Shown: in pieces, positions 35,901-47,718 of the stretch
Layout of the letters: each line of letters opens with the position of its first letter
Numbering within the stretch: position 1 is the stretch's first letter
Assembly (NCBI GenBank): GCA_035610365.1
Contig: CM069436.1
Coordinates: forward strand, 4,454,937 to 4,518,936
From: Aquatica leii
Lineage: Eukaryota > Arthropoda > Insecta > Coleoptera > Lampyridae
Direction: 5' to 3'
DNA length: 64,000 bases
Position numbers and translations under genes: made by a program
Notes under the pieces: generated by a model
Database searches by the model: none
Told to the model about the DNA's origin: nothing
Seen by the model: the letters and a program-made list of their open reading frames with translations, nothing else

Positions 35901-37160
35901 TAAACTGTCACCACTTTTATTTTTGTTTTTCCCCACTGCATATTCCTTTCTACAACTCCTCTTCTCTGTTGCACTTTCTCCTTCTTTTCCTGGTTCAACC
36001 ATTTTTTCTTATTCCCGTTATTATACCCCCTTTGCTCTCCCTTTTTTCTTTTCTCTTTCTGCATGTTGCACCACCCACTCAAATTCCTCTGGCAATTCTT
36101 TTTCCCACCACTCCCATTCTATTTCTTCCATCCATGTTTCCTGTAATCCCACTACATCCTGTTCCTTGATGTACTTCCAGAAATCATGTTCCTTGTTTTT
36201 TATTCCTGCTACGTTCCAAAACAATACTCTCAGCTCACTCACCTCCCCCCGTGCTTCTTCCTTATTTTCTTTTTCTCCCTTCTTTTTCTTTTCCATTTCC
36301 ATCTCTCATTATTCCTTTTCTTTGCCGTTTTGTCAACTTTCCCTCCTTTACCACCCCCTTTGCCCTTTAGTTTTTTGCCTTTTGGTTCCCCACTTTCTCT
36401 TCTCTTTCTTTACACAGTCCCCTATCCTTGTCGTTCCATATGTATCTGTCTCCGTCTTAACTCCATTTTTCTGTACCCTACCCATACTCTTTTTCCTTCC
36501 GCTCTTCTTTCCATCGCTATGTTCATTATTTCTCTTTGCACTCTTCTTTCCTCCCATGTTAAATCGTGACTTATATATATTCTTGTATTCTTTAATTTCT
36601 TCTTCTCCTCCATTACCTTCTGTTTTTCCTCCCATCCTCCGATTTCCGCCACCACCATCTCATTTTTCTTCTCTTTGTTTATTACTGTCACTTTTTTCAC
36701 CTCTACTTTTATATTTAATTTTTCTTCCAGCATCACTGCTAAATCTTTTTCTGGTTTTTCACTTCTCCACCCCTTTATCACGATATTATTTTTTCTTTTC
36801 CATCTTTCCTCGTCTTCCGCTCTTTCTCCAGTTTTTCTATTCTCTCCACCAGTTTCTCTTTTTCTTTCTCCCACTTCTTTTCTCTTTCTCCCATTTCTTT
36901 TTTCATTTCTTTGATTTCTTGTCTTATTCCTTGCATATTTTCTTCCATCTGTTTCATCATTTCTCTCATTAATTCTTTTAACTCCTCCATTTCTTTTCTT
37001 CCTCCTTCTGTTCTTGAGGTCTTTTCTTCGTTCTCCTCCGATATCTTTTTAACGTCTGGTGATCTTATTGTTTTCTTTCCTCTTTCAAATATTTGTTGCC
37101 TTTCTCTTTCCTCTTCCTCTCTCTCTCTCTTTTATTCATCCCTTTCCCCCTTTTGTTATT
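32983..37160 (-). mobile_element. 4.2-kb LINE with L1-like ORF1
   Basis: ACTTACGGGGTTGTA lies at both 32,968-32,982 and 37,161-37,175, a perfect 15-bp target-site duplication that bounds the insert. Minus strand, right to left: ORF1 at about 36,422-36,990 opens with a heptad-rich coiled coil (MEELKELMREMMKQMEEN) followed by an RRM-like part (NNIVIKGWRSEKPEKDLAVM), the layout of L1-type ORF1 proteins. The endonuclease is at about 35,500-36,302 (VLFWNVAGIKNKE, GLQETW, VGGDFNARIG, SIIDFVMTNEEAA, ESDHQPLEL). The RT is at about 34,088-34,900 (KGKATGEDGIQGEEW, GLRQGCPLSPSLFSVYTGDL, LAYADDIVLVAKE). The C-terminal domain is at 33,065-33,892, ending in a Cys knuckle (CRLCGEETEDLNHMRKRC). Several frame breaks make it inactive. 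The coding strand is extremely rich in A and G. Clade uncertain. Confidence 0.88.
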
Positions 37161-37343
37161 ACTTACGGGGTTGTAATTTGGGAAAAAAATAAACTGCTAA
37201 AACAGCGTAATAAAAGGTACTGAAACGCTTAATAAAATTTGACTAAACTTCTTGTTTTCCTTTACGTTTTTTTGGATATTATTATGTGCTTTTTGGTGTC
37301 AATATTATTTTATTTATCGTATATAATATGACTTTGTTTCTAG

Positions 37344-38576
37344 ACTGGGAAATCATTTAGCGATGCATTATATAACGGGAGCTATTTTTGGTGCTGGATG
37401 GGTGGTAGGATCATTAGAGTTGTTAGGAACGCCCGGTGGTTTGGCCAGAGAAATGGGAATAGGATTGCGAGATTTCATTAATCTTCCGTACCAAGGGTTT
37501 CTCGACGGTCCTTGGGCTTTTTTACAAGGTGTGACATATGGTTCTGCTTCTCTTATGAGACACGTCACTGCGGGTACCCTCCAATCGGTTACTAAATTAG
37601 CATCTAGCGTTGCGAGAAATTTGGATCGGTTAACGCTAGACGAGGAGCATTTAAGGCGCACAGAGGAGCAAAGACGTCATCGACCGCAAGGTGTGGCCGA
37701 AGGATTTATGCAAGGTCTAACCGGTTTAGGAATAAGTTTGTTAGGCGCCGTCGGTGGTATCGCGCATCATCCTTTACAATCAGTGCTGGAAGACGGGGCT
37801 TCACCAGCAAGTTTTGTTACGGGCGTCGGCTTGGGTTTGATGGGAATTATTGCAAAACCTTTGAGTGGAGCTGCGGATTTAGTTGCGCTTACCGGTCAAG
37901 GTTAGTGTATTCTCAAGATTACACATTTACCAATAGTGTATTTTTAGGCTTATTACAAGGAGCTGGTTGGTGTCTTTCACCGGCGGCTCGTAATCAATCT
38001 GTAATGTACAACATTTACTCAAATCCTAACTCATTGGCAAAATATACGTGGAAGTTTCTAGAATCGATATCGCAAAAAAAATTGCTTTTCGTGACGGATG
38101 CCACGTGGATTACCGGAGATCGACAGTACGAAGCTGTGACTTTAATTTTGACTACAACGCACTTGGTCATTATAAACTCGGAAAAAGATGAATGTCACCG
38201 TATTGTAACCTTAACGGAACTACTTCCTGTCGATAACATAACCGACCCCACTTTATTAAATTTGAGGTTAATGCCATCAATACCTTCATCAAAACCAAAA
38301 GATGAGTGCTTAGTTGAAATGGATCCCGCTTGCCGCGCACGGGTTGCCGATTACGTACGGAATACAGTGGGTGTATTGCATTTTCCTGATGACACAAGTC
38401 CTGACGCTTCAGAAATGGGAGTATCGCCCTGCCCTTCTCCAACGTCAATCGTAGACGCTACCAAAAAAGAATCACTTCTGTCATTCTATGTTAATCCACA
38501 AAACCGTAATTACTTCCTAACTATTTTAACTTTAGCCAAACATCAATTACAGAACTACAGTTTTCCTATTCTTTAG
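37344..38576 (+). CDS. VPS13B: VPS13B C-terminal exons
   Basis: Exons are 37344-37900 and 37948-38576 (stop TAG). The first holds the strongly conserved VPS13_C block HYITGAIFGAGWVVGSLELL, then PYQGFLDGPWAFLQG, and FMQGLTGLGISLLGAVGGIA, amphipathic helices related to the ATG2 C-terminal region and thought to sit on membrane. The second begins GLLQGAGWCLSP and carries a PH-like fold (KLLFVTDATWITGDRQYEAV), then a variable tail ending LQNYSFPIL. In mammals the VPS13B C-terminal region contributes to Golgi targeting. The intron between them is 47 nt. This part is full length relative to the family. Confidence 0.93.
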
Positions 38577-38840
38577 TAAAGTTGTGTCTTATTTTTAAAG
38601 AAATGTATATAAAGTATAAATTGTATAATTGTTCAATTAATTCATTTTATATTTTAAATTGTACAGTGTTAACTGTTTCATAATAATTTATTTTAGGTAA
38701 ACGATTTATCTTGTCTTGTTCTACAAGGCATTGAGAATTGTGTTGATAAGAAAACATTCCATCATTATTTACATTTATAATTATACTACGTGTACATTAC
38801 AAATTCGAAAAAAGATGAATTAAAAGAAATTTATAAACTT
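38577..38840. other. intergenic between convergent VPS13B and sulfotransferase
   Basis: The stretch is AT-rich, 264 bp between the two stop codons. No clear AATAAA follows VPS13B on the plus strand. On the minus strand an AATAAA (plus-strand TTTATT at 38,687-38,692) is a likely poly(A) signal for the sulfotransferase. Confidence 0.5.
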
Positions 38841-40009
38841 TTAATATCCTAATTCATTGTTAGGAGCATGTTGTTGAATCCACAAATCAAACTGTTCTTT
38901 AATGCTTTGAGTTACTTCTGAACATTTTTCTCCAACTTTCCCAGACCGTATAAAACTACCCTCGCAGTTGACCAACTTATACTTTTTATGGAATTGAACA
39001 AACTCTTCATAATTGACACTTTTATTCTTTTTCATGTTTTCAAAACTCAAATGATGCGATAACAATTTAATTTGTTCTTCTGTTACTTTTTTTGACAGGA
39101 ACTTGGCTACGTTTCGAATTGTATTTGGTAGGTCCCTTTTTAAATCTTCAAATTTGAGAAACAACACGTTCGATTCATTTCTTCTATTCCAATATTGTAA
39201 AACGTTATTCCAGTACGGTGTATAACACACTAAAATACGTTAAGATTGTTATCTAAAAATATTACTTCGGCGAAATTACATTTTCCCGAAAGGAACAAGT
39301 TGGAAAATTCTGTGAAATTTCCTCGATAACCTTCTATTAATTTACAGTGATGAAAATACGACACGCATGTGTCGATTGGGTTTCTGGTGATGTACACGAT
39401 CTACAAAATCATAAATGTTAATACTACACTCAATTGTTTTTAAGTACCTTTGGGTGCTTTCGCCCATCGCAAATGTCTTTCGGTAACAAATCCCAAGGCA
39501 AGTGCGTTTTGATTAAGCGTGGACGTTTTTGTTTCGACACAAAACTAATTGCGTTTGCAAATTGCTTTGGAGGGTTAAATTCAGAATATTTCTCATAAAC
39601 ATTTTTGTAGTCAAATATGATCGGGTAACTAAAAATAATATCGAATTACGACTGCTCCTTATCTCTTCACCAACATACTCTAAAAATGGAAATCGTTCGG
39701 TGATGCATTTTTGCGCCTCTTTAAAATCGAACCCGTTTACAATCATCCAAATCATTTCTTGTGTCCAAGTTGTGCCTTAAATTAGTTATTAGTTTACTAG
39801 TTGTTATTGGAAACGTTTTTACCTGTCTTTGGTAAACTGCATATCCAAATGTCGTCGTCGTACACTAAGAAATTATCGATGTCGGCGCGAATCTTTTGAT
39901 AATTATCGGTCAGGGTAGTACCCTTAACACTGATGTAACCGGAACGAAAGACGTTTGTAAAATGGTCGTTTAAGACGTCATCGACTATTGGCTTACAGAC
40001 CAAATCCAT
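38841..40009 (-). CDS. cytosolic sulfotransferase (SULT family), five exons
   Basis: Exons right to left: 39823-40009, 39679-39775, 39448-39628, 39280-39400 and 38841-39229, 975 nt in phase, 324 aa. The enzyme moves sulfate from PAPS to a hydroxyl or amine of a small molecule. The PAPS 5'-phosphosulfate loop PKTGTTWTQE begins at residue 60. The catalytic-His strand reads RLIKTHLPWDLLP. The 3'-phosphate motif is TRNPIDTCVSYFHH. YWNRRNESNVLFLKFEDL is the usual core, and the C-terminal PAPS-binding loop appears as RSGKVGEKCSEVT, a variant of RKGxxGDWKN. Introns are 47-51 nt. Two donors needed care: GA|GTATGT at 39,678 and AAAT|GTAATT at 39,279; other nearby GTs break the frame. Substrate cannot be told; insect members act on steroids, phenolics or retinoids. 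It appears intact. Confidence 0.92.
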
Positions 40010-40861
40010 TTTTCTAAAATTTCAGTGCAAGTTAGTTATTTAAACGTTTCGATTGCGGAAGTATCCTTGATCCAATCTACTGAAGACAATAGCAAATCAG
40101 TACAAAAAACGAAACCGCATTATTAATAACATTGAAAAATAGAATGTACACTTTTTTTGGGATTAAAACCGCAGCAACGAATGTATACTGAATTATTTAT
40201 ATTGCGTTATTTTCTCATAGTATTTATTCAATAAAACAAAGTTCTACCGGGAGCTGAAGAGAAACAAAAGATTACTATCTGAAGAAATGACAAGTCTGCA
40301 CAACCTCTGCATTACTGTTTCGCCAGAAATTCTTAAAAACTTTTAAGTACGTTGGTGAACTAAATTAGTTGCGAAAAAATATACGTACGTGATGCCTTTT
40401 GAACCTCGTGCACCTCCCGATTCAAGAAGATAGACTGAAAAAATGCATAATGACTATCTCAATCCCAATCGACTTAAATAAATTACTATTAAAACACTGA
40501 TTTGAAAAAAAGCTAAAGAAATTATCTTTATTGTAGTGCATTTATGAACATTAAATATGCAGTATATTAAGTATTATTTAAATTATTCTATAAATAAAAT
40601 AATCATTTGTGGTAGACAGTTTTTATTAACTTGTTTATATGTGACATAAAAGCAGCTTAACCGTAACCATAATTATTAATTCTAATACAAATACAAAAAA
40701 CATTTCATTAATCTTATTTAAAAAGCTTAAGTACGCTCTTGTCTCGAAAGTTACGCCACTGATTTTAGTTACGCGACGCTCTAGGTGCGTTGAAATGAAC
40801 TACAATTTCTCGTAGTATTTTATAAAGTACAATAGAGTGCGTTACTGTGAAATGTTGCAAA
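40010..40861. other. shared upstream region of two divergent genes
   Basis: These 852 bp separate the start codons of the sulfotransferase (-) and the RNF37-like gene (+). The stretch is AT-rich with no repeat or coding signal, and presumably holds both promoters. No TATA or initiator call can be made with confidence. Confidence 0.5.
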
Positions 40862-42133
40862 ATGAACAACTTTAAGGTTATGTGTACAATCTTGATATAT
40901 AAATATTATAATCATATGTTACAGGAGCGGCAGTTACTTAACTTTGTCGATTCCAAATTATTACCTAAAGTAACTACCACAGCTCAGTGCACCGAATACC
41001 ACGAAGTAGAAAACTTAATCAGCGACAACTTCTTAGTTCGGTCAAGAGGATTTGTTGCCGATACTACAACGAAACCTCCAATCGAAGTTACATTTGAATT
41101 GCTATGCCCAATTAATCTACATTACATTATATTATCGAAAAATCTCAATAACGACCATGGCGTGATGATAGAAATTTTAACCAAGAAAGGTAACGGCAAC
41201 TTTGTTTCTATTGCTTTCGAGCAATTCATCTCTAACGGTATAATCATTTGTAATCCTAGCAAAAAATTTCCAACAAATCTTGATCAAAATTACCACAAAT
41301 CGTTTTTTAAATCGCATACTGTTTCGTCTTTTTCTACCGCCGATTGGGTGAAAATAAAAATTGTTAAAACACAGAGGTCTGTACCTTCTTTAGGACGGGT
41401 AGAAATTTGGGGAGAAGTTTCTAGAATTTGTTCGGATGCAACTTTAAAAGCAATCGATCGTCTTATTACCGAAAAAATTCCACCTGTTCAAAATAAAAAG
41501 TTGACGGAAATTTCTTTGAAGGACGATTTGGAAATTCCTGATGACTTTAAAGATTCGCTTACTTTTGAAGTGATGGCAATACCGGTAACTCTTCCGAGTG
41601 GAAATACAGTTGATCAAAGTACTTTAGACAAATGCATTCAAAATGATCTTCAGTATGGGAGAATTGCTTCGGATCCTTTTACTGGGCAAAATTTTACAGA
41701 TGTTCGTAAACCTATATTAAATGTAGCTTTAAAACATAGAATTGATATGTTTCTTCTTCAAAACGCACACCGAAAAGAAACTTTTGGTATTCAACGAACA
41801 GTTGGTGTTAAACGTCAAATAAGCCAGGATCTTGTCAGTGCTAAAAAAGTTCGCATTTGTAATGAATCAACTGTGGGACTCAGTTCCGACGACACTTTAA
41901 GTTTAGCAATGGAAAGGACTATTAACAGTAAAGGATTTATTCGTTTTACAGATGAAGAGACTGTGGATAGACGAACATGTTGTACACAATGTGATAGTAT
42001 TGAAAATTTGTATACAATCCCTTGCAATCATAGTTATTGTAAAAATTGCTTATTATTTATTTATAAAACGTTGCAGTGTGGTTTATGTAAAAAACATTTC
42101 GATAAAGGTGATCCGACAAAATTAAATCTGTAA
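40862..42133 (+). CDS. UBOX5: U-box and RING ubiquitin ligase, RNF37-like
   Basis: Two exons: 40862-40876 (MNNFK) and 40925-42133, about 407 aa. The 48-nt intron (AAG|GTTATG to TTACAG) is open in frame, so reading through it would give a longer, unlikely N terminus. The N-terminal part, HEVENLISDNFLVRSRGF and PPIEVTFELLCPINLHYI, matches the RNF37 N-terminal domain. A U-box spans about residues 207-285 (FEVMAIPVTLPSGNTVDQST through GRIASDPFTGQNF). A C4HC3/RING-type finger covers about 355-400 (CTQCDSIENLYTIPCNHSYC, then KNC and CGLCKKHF). U-box proteins bind E2 enzymes without zinc; RNF37 is nuclear and interacts with UbcH7-type E2s in mammals. It is shorter than the human protein (541 aa), mostly in linkers. 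It looks intact. Confidence 0.9.
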   Translation: MNNFKVMCTILIYKYYNHMLQERQLLNFVDSKLLPKVTTTAQCTEYHEVENLISDNFLVRSRGFVADTTTKPPIEVTFELLCPINLHYIILSKNLNNDHGVMIEILTKKGNGNFVSIAFEQFISNGIIICNPSKKFPTNLDQNYHKSFFKSHTVSSFSTADWVKIKIVKTQRSVPSLGRVEIWGEVSRICSDATLKAIDRLITEKIPPVQNKKLTEISLKDDLEIPDDFKDSLTFEVMAIPVTLPSGNTVDQSTLDKCIQNDLQYGRIASDPFTGQNFTDVRKPILNVALKHRIDMFLLQNAHRKETFGIQRTVGVKRQISQDLVSAKKVRICNESTVGLSSDDTLSLAMERTINSKGFIRFTDEETVDRRTCCTQCDSIENLYTIPCNHSYCKNCLLFIYKTLQCGLCKKHFDKGDPTKLNL

Positions 42134-42396
42134 ATATAGAAAAAGAAATTAAGTTCGGTCTTTCTTTCGTTCATTCCATGTCAAGTGATTCAATGGATCC
42201 TTTCCCATCACTGAAGTTTTTGATAACATGGGGTTTAGAGAATTTATTATACTTGTATTAGACGTGTGGATGTAATTTTGATTACATTAAGGATTTTGAT
42301 ATTATCTTAGTTCATCAAAAATAAAAATTGTTCAACCAAAACAGCTCACACTAAACATAATACTTGGACATTTTGTTACTTTCTTTATTACTAATA
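42134..42396 (+). other. 3' flank of the RNF37-like gene
   Basis: It is 263 bp, AT-rich. AATAAA at 42,320-42,325 is a reasonable poly(A) signal for the upstream gene. The mariner starts right after the TA at 42,395-42,396. Confidence 0.55.
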
Positions 42397-43504
42397 CGAG
42401 GGTCAATCAAATATAAACGAGCTTTTAGTGGTTGAGCATTGGAAAGTGTATGTGTGTATGATTGGGCGCTTATAGTCATTAGGTGGGGAAACCTAATCAG
42501 CCGGGTTGTTTCGCACTTAATTTAGTAGCCCTTACGATGACTGAGAGGTGTGTGCCCGTCTTTGTTGAGCAACGCATTACAAAATTCCTCGTCTGTGAAA
42601 ACGTCCAACCAGCCGAAATTTACCGCAGACTACATACCCAGTTCGGGGAAGCTACCCTTTCATGGTCCAGAATGAAGGTGCAACGAATCTAAGCAATGCC
42701 GTAAACGTGTTGCGAATCAAACGCATCCCCGTCGTTCTCGCACCATCATGACTAATGGAAACATTGCACCTGTTAGTGACTTTATTTACCTGAATCGACG
42801 CTTCACATTTTGCAAGAACTTGGTGTCAGCTATGGAAGTGTTTAGAAAGCAGTTGGGTTTTAGAAAAATGTCATCACGTTGGGTTCCAAGATTGATGACT
42901 AAAGATCAAAAAGCCACACAAGTTCGCATTTCTCAAGGTCTTTGAACTCGTTTTGAAAAAGTTGGGGATTTTTTTTGCATAAAATTGTCACCTGTGACGA
43001 GACATGGGTGCACCATTACACCTCCGAATCAAAGCGTGCAACCATGGATTGACGAAAGAAAGCGAAGCAAACTTTGTGAAAGCCAAAACTCCATTGTCTA
43101 TTGGATCAAGTTAAGCTTCAGTATCGACGCAAAAGACGAGATTGTCCCATCCTCGAGGTTTTTCTCCTCCACGATAACGCCAGGTTCCATACAGCAGCTG
43201 TAACGCAACAGAAACTGGTGGAAAACACTTGATCATGCACCTTACAGTCCTGACATCGCCATGCGATTTTTACATGTTTTGACTTCTACAACTACTTGGA
43301 GGCAAGCGATTTGCAACCAACGATCAAGTGTAAAAATTCGTGTGCAACTGGTTAGATACACGCTTAACTTTATTTTACGAAAATGAAATGAAAAAATTAC
43401 CAGAATGTTGAGAAAAATGTATAATAAAATAAGGAAATTATATAGACATGTATAAAATAAATTTTGTTTATACAAAAGACTCGTTTATATTTGATTGACC
43501 CTCG
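42397..43504 (+). mobile_element. mariner element, decayed
   Basis: Both ends carry the same inverted repeat (CGAGGGTCAATCAAATATAA at the left, its complement at the right) and are flanked by TA at 42,395 and 43,505. The transposase runs left to right in pieces. An N-terminal helix-turn-helix part reads VPVFVEQRITKFLVCENVQP; the mariner linker is GFRKMSSRWVPRLMTKDQ. The three catalytic aspartates are in TCDETWVHHY (42,996), LLHDNARFHTA (43,173) and CDFYMF (43,265). Premature stops and frame changes occur, for example after HTQFGEATLSWSRMK and before the third aspartate, and the element is shorter than the usual 1.3 kb, so it is inactive. Confidence 0.92.
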
Positions 43505-44543
43505 TACACTACCACTATAAATGTGTTACCCTTACAAATACTGATTACAAGCTTTGCTCTAAGCTGCACCAGCTATAACGTAACTGCTTAGAAAAATTAT
43601 CAAGATACAAAATGTCCGAATTAGTTACTTTGTATTACCATTTATTGACCTTTATTACCTCAAATTGATTATCTCTTACAATACCTAATAATCGCTTCAT
43701 GTGTCACTTCTGCTCTAAGTTGCACCACCGACAGCGTAACTGCTTAGAAAAATGATATCAAGATACGAAATGGCAAAATTTGTTACGTGTTATTACCATT
43801 TATTGACCATTATCTCAAATCTATTATCTCTTACAATACCCAATAATCGCTTCGTGTGCCAGTTTTGCTCCAAGCGGCACCAGCCATAATGTAACTGTTT
43901 AGCAAAATCGTATCAAGATACGAAATGTCAAAATTTGTTACTTTTTATTACCATTTGTTGACTATTAACTCTTACAATACCCAATAATCGCTTCGGGTGC
44001 CAGTTATGCTCTAAGCGGCACCAACCATAGCGTAACTGTTTAGAAAAATGATAATAAGATACGAAATGGCAAAAGTTGTTAATTTTTATTACCATTTATT
44101 GACTATTACCACAAATCTATTATCTGTTACAATACCCTACAATCGCTTCGTGTGTCAGTTTTGCTCTAAGCTGCACATGAAGATACGAAATGTCAAAATT
44201 TGTTACTTTTTATTACCATTTATTGACTGTTACCAACTATTACCTTAAATTTATTATCTCTTACAATACCCTACAATCGTTTAGTGTGCCTGTTTTGCTC
44301 TGAGCTGCACCAGCCATAGCGTAACTGCTTAGAGAAATTATATTAAGATACGAAATGGCAAAATTTGTTACTTTTTATTACCATTTATTGACTATTACCT
44401 CAAATTTATTATCTCTTACAATACCCAATAATCGTTTCGTGTGCTAGTTTTACTCTAAGCTGCATCAGCCATATCGCAACTTCTTAGAAAAATTATAAGC
44501 TACGAATTGTCAAAAATTATTTTTTATTACTAATACTATTTAT

Positions 44544-44835
44544 TACTCACGAAACTTAGCGAGACAAGCTTTCGCGCAAAAGGCGCGTTTGAGTTCTGAT
44601 GCTATAAGCGTACGGTCGGTAGGGTTATTTATTAAGTATTTTTTATTACAAAAGTTTTTAGAGAATTCTTAATTATTCAGCTTGGCATCATTTCTCTTAA
44701 TTAAATTTACAAATTATCTGGTGAATTTAAAATTTGCTCATCTTTACATTGGTATTATACCTACAGCACTGGAATAGACAATCGGTTAAACCCGGGATAC
44801 GCCGGCAATCGCCAGGTTTCGTGCAGGGATCTGTA
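44544..44835. repeat. higher-order block, copy 1
   Basis: It begins CTCACGAAACTTAGCGAGAC and ends GCCAGGTTTCGTGCAGGGAT, about 290 bp. It contains TTCGCGCAAAAGGCGCG, a small GC-rich hairpin, and AAACCCGGGATACGCCGG. It is unrelated to the monomer. Other copies: 45,453, 46,679 and 47,430. Confidence 0.8.
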
Positions 44836-45452
44836 TCTTAAATTTACTATCTCTTATAATACCTAATAATCGCTCCGTGTGCCAGTTTTGCTCAAAGCGG
44901 CACCATCCATAGCGTAACTGTTTAGAAAAATCGTATTAAGATACGAAATGTCAAAATTTGTTACTTTTTATTACCATTTATTGACCATTATCTGAAATCT
45001 ATTATCTCTTACAATACTCTACAAATGCTTCGTGTGCCAGTTTTACTCCAAGCGGCACCAGTCATAGCGTAACTGTTTAGAAAAATCGTATCAAGATACG
45101 AAATGCTAATATTTGATACTTTTTATTTCCATTTATTGACTATTACCTTAAATTTATTATCTCTTACAATACCCTACAATCGTTTAGTGTGCCTGTTTTG
45201 CTCTGAGCTGCACCAGCCATAGCGTAACTGCTAAAAGAAATTATATTAAGATACGAAATGGCAATTTTTTTTACTTTTTATTACCATTTATTGACTATTA
45301 CCTCATATTTATTATCTTTTACAATACCCAATAATCGTTTCGTGTGCTAGTTTTACTCTAAGCTGCACCAGCCATATTGCAACTTCTTAGAAAAATAATA
45401 AGCTACGAATTGTCAAAAATTGTTTTTTTTTTATTGCTATTACTATTTATTA

Positions 45453-45740
45453 CTCACGAAACTTAGCGAGACAAGCTTTCGCGCAAAAGGCGCGTTTGAG
45501 TTCTGATGCTATAAGCGTACGGTCGGTAAGGTTATTTATTAAGTACTTTTTATTACAAAAGTTTTTAGAGAATTCTTATTTATTTAGCTGGGCATTATTT
45601 CTCTTAATTAAATTTACAAATTATCCGGTAAATTTAAAATTTGCACATTTTTACATTGGTATATACCTACGGCACTGGAATAGACAATCGGTTAAACCCG
45701 GGATACGCCGGCAATCGCCAGGTTTCGTGCAAGGATCTAT
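45453..45740. repeat. higher-order block, copy 2
   Basis: Nearly the same as copy 1, with small indels in the AT-rich middle, and it also follows a terminal-type monomer. Confidence 0.8.
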
Positions 45741-46678
45741 ACCTTAAATTTATTATCTCTTACAATACCTAATAATCGATCCGTATGCCCGTTTTGCTCA
45801 AAGCGGCACCATCCATAGCGTAACTGTTTAGAAAAATCGTATCAAGATACGAAATGTCAAAATTTGTTACTTTTTATTACCATTTATTGATCATTATCTC
45901 AAATCTATTTTCTCTTACAATACTCTACAAATGCTTCGTGTGTCAGTTTTGCTCCAAGCGGCACCAGCCATAGCGTAACTGTTTAGAAAAATCGTATCAA
46001 GATACGAAATGTCAAAATTTGTTACTTTTTATTACCATTTATTGACTATTATCTCAAATCTATTATCTCTTACAATACTCTACAAATGCTTCGTGTGCCA
46101 ATTTTGCTTCCAATCGGCACCAGCCACAGCGTAACTGCTTAGAGAAATGATATCAAGATACGAAATGGCAAAAATTGTTACTTCTTATTACCATTTATTG
46201 ACCATTATCTCAAATCTATTATTTCTTACAATACTCTACATATGCTTCGTGTGCCAGTTTTACTCCAAGCGACACCAGCCATAGCGTAACTGTTTAGAGT
46301 GTTTAGACAAATCGTATCAAGATACGAAATGCTAATATTTGATACTTTTTATTTCCATTTATTGACTATTACCTTAAATTTATTATCTCTTACAATACCC
46401 TACAATCGTTTGGTGTGCCTGTTTTGCTCTAAGCTGCACCAGCCATAGCGTAACTGCTTAGAGAAATTATATTAATATACGAAATGGCAATTTTTTTTTA
46501 CTTTTTATTACCATTTATTGACTATTACCTCAAATTTATTATCTCTTACAATACCCAATAATCGTTTCGTGTGCTAGTTTTACTCTAAGCTGCACGAGCC
46601 ATATCGCAACTTCTTAGAAAAATGGTAAGCTACGAATTGTCAAAAATTATTATTTTTTATTACTATTACTATTTATTA

Positions 46679-46970
46679 CTCACGAAACTTAGCGAGACAA
46701 GCTTACGTGCAAACGGCGCGTTTGAGTTCTGGTGCCATAAGCGTACGGTCGGTAAGGTTATTTATTAGGTATTTTTTATTAAAAAAGTTTTTAGAGAATT
46801 CTTATTTATTCAGCCTGGCATCATTTCTCTTTATTAAATTTACAAATTATTCGGTAAATTAAAAATTTACACATCTTTACACAGGTATTATACCTACGGC
46901 ACTGCAATAGACAATCGGTTAAACCCGGGATACGCCGGCAACCGCCAGGTTTCGCGCAGCAATCTGTACC
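46679..46970. repeat. higher-order block, copy 3
   Basis: Same order of motifs as copy 1. The GC hairpin reads TTACGTGCAAACGGCGCG, more drifted than copies 1 and 2. Confidence 0.8.
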
Positions 46971-47429
46971 TTAAATTTATTATCTCTTACAATACCTAAT
47001 AATCGATCCGTATGCCCGTTTTGCTCAAAGCGGCACCATCCATAGTGTAACTGTTTAGAAAAATCGTATCAAGATACGAAATGTCAAAATTTGTTACTTT
47101 TTATTACCATTTATTGATCATTATCTCAAATCTATTTTCTCTTACAATACTCTACAAATGCTTCGTGTGTCAGTTTTGCTCCAAGTGGCACCAGCCATAG
47201 CGTAACTGTTTAGAAAAATCGTATCAAGATACGAAATGCTAATATTTGATACTTTTTATTTCTATTTATTGACTATTACCTCAAATTTATTAACTCTTAC
47301 AATACCCAATAATCGTTACGTGTGCTAGTTTTACTCTAAGCTGCATCAGCCATATCGCAACTTCTTAAAAAAATGATAAGCTACGAGTTGTCAAAAATTG
47401 TTATTTTTTATTACTATTACTGTTTATTA

Positions 47430-47718
47430 CTCACGAAACTTATCGAGACAAGCTTTCGTGCAAAAAGCGCGTTTGAGTTCTGATGATATATGCGTACGGT
47501 TGGTAGGGTTATTTATTAAGTATTTTTTATTACAAAAGTTTTAGAGAATTTTTATTTATTCAGCTTGGCATCATTTCTCTTAATTAAATTTACAAATTAT
47601 CTGGTAAATTTAAAATTTGCACATCTTTACATCGGTATTATACCTACGGCACTGGAATAGACAATCGGTTAAACCCGGGATACGCCGGCAATAGCCAGGT
47701 TTCGTGCAGGGATCTGTA
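47430..47718. repeat. higher-order block, copy 4
   Basis: The most drifted copy (ACTTATCGAGACAAGC, AAAAAGCGCG). It is followed by 20 bp of monomer sequence and then by the Penelope-like element. Confidence 0.8.

Noticed and set aside
33012-37192. Many long plus-strand open frames rich in Ser, Leu, Phe and Pro between 33.0 and 37.2 kb
   Set aside because: They are complements of the purine-rich LINE coding strand; the LINE motifs and target duplication explain the region.
39629-39678. A frameshift in sulfotransferase exon 2
   Set aside because: Using the GTATGT donor at 39,678 gives FPFLDYPIIFDYKNV in phase, so no lesion is needed.
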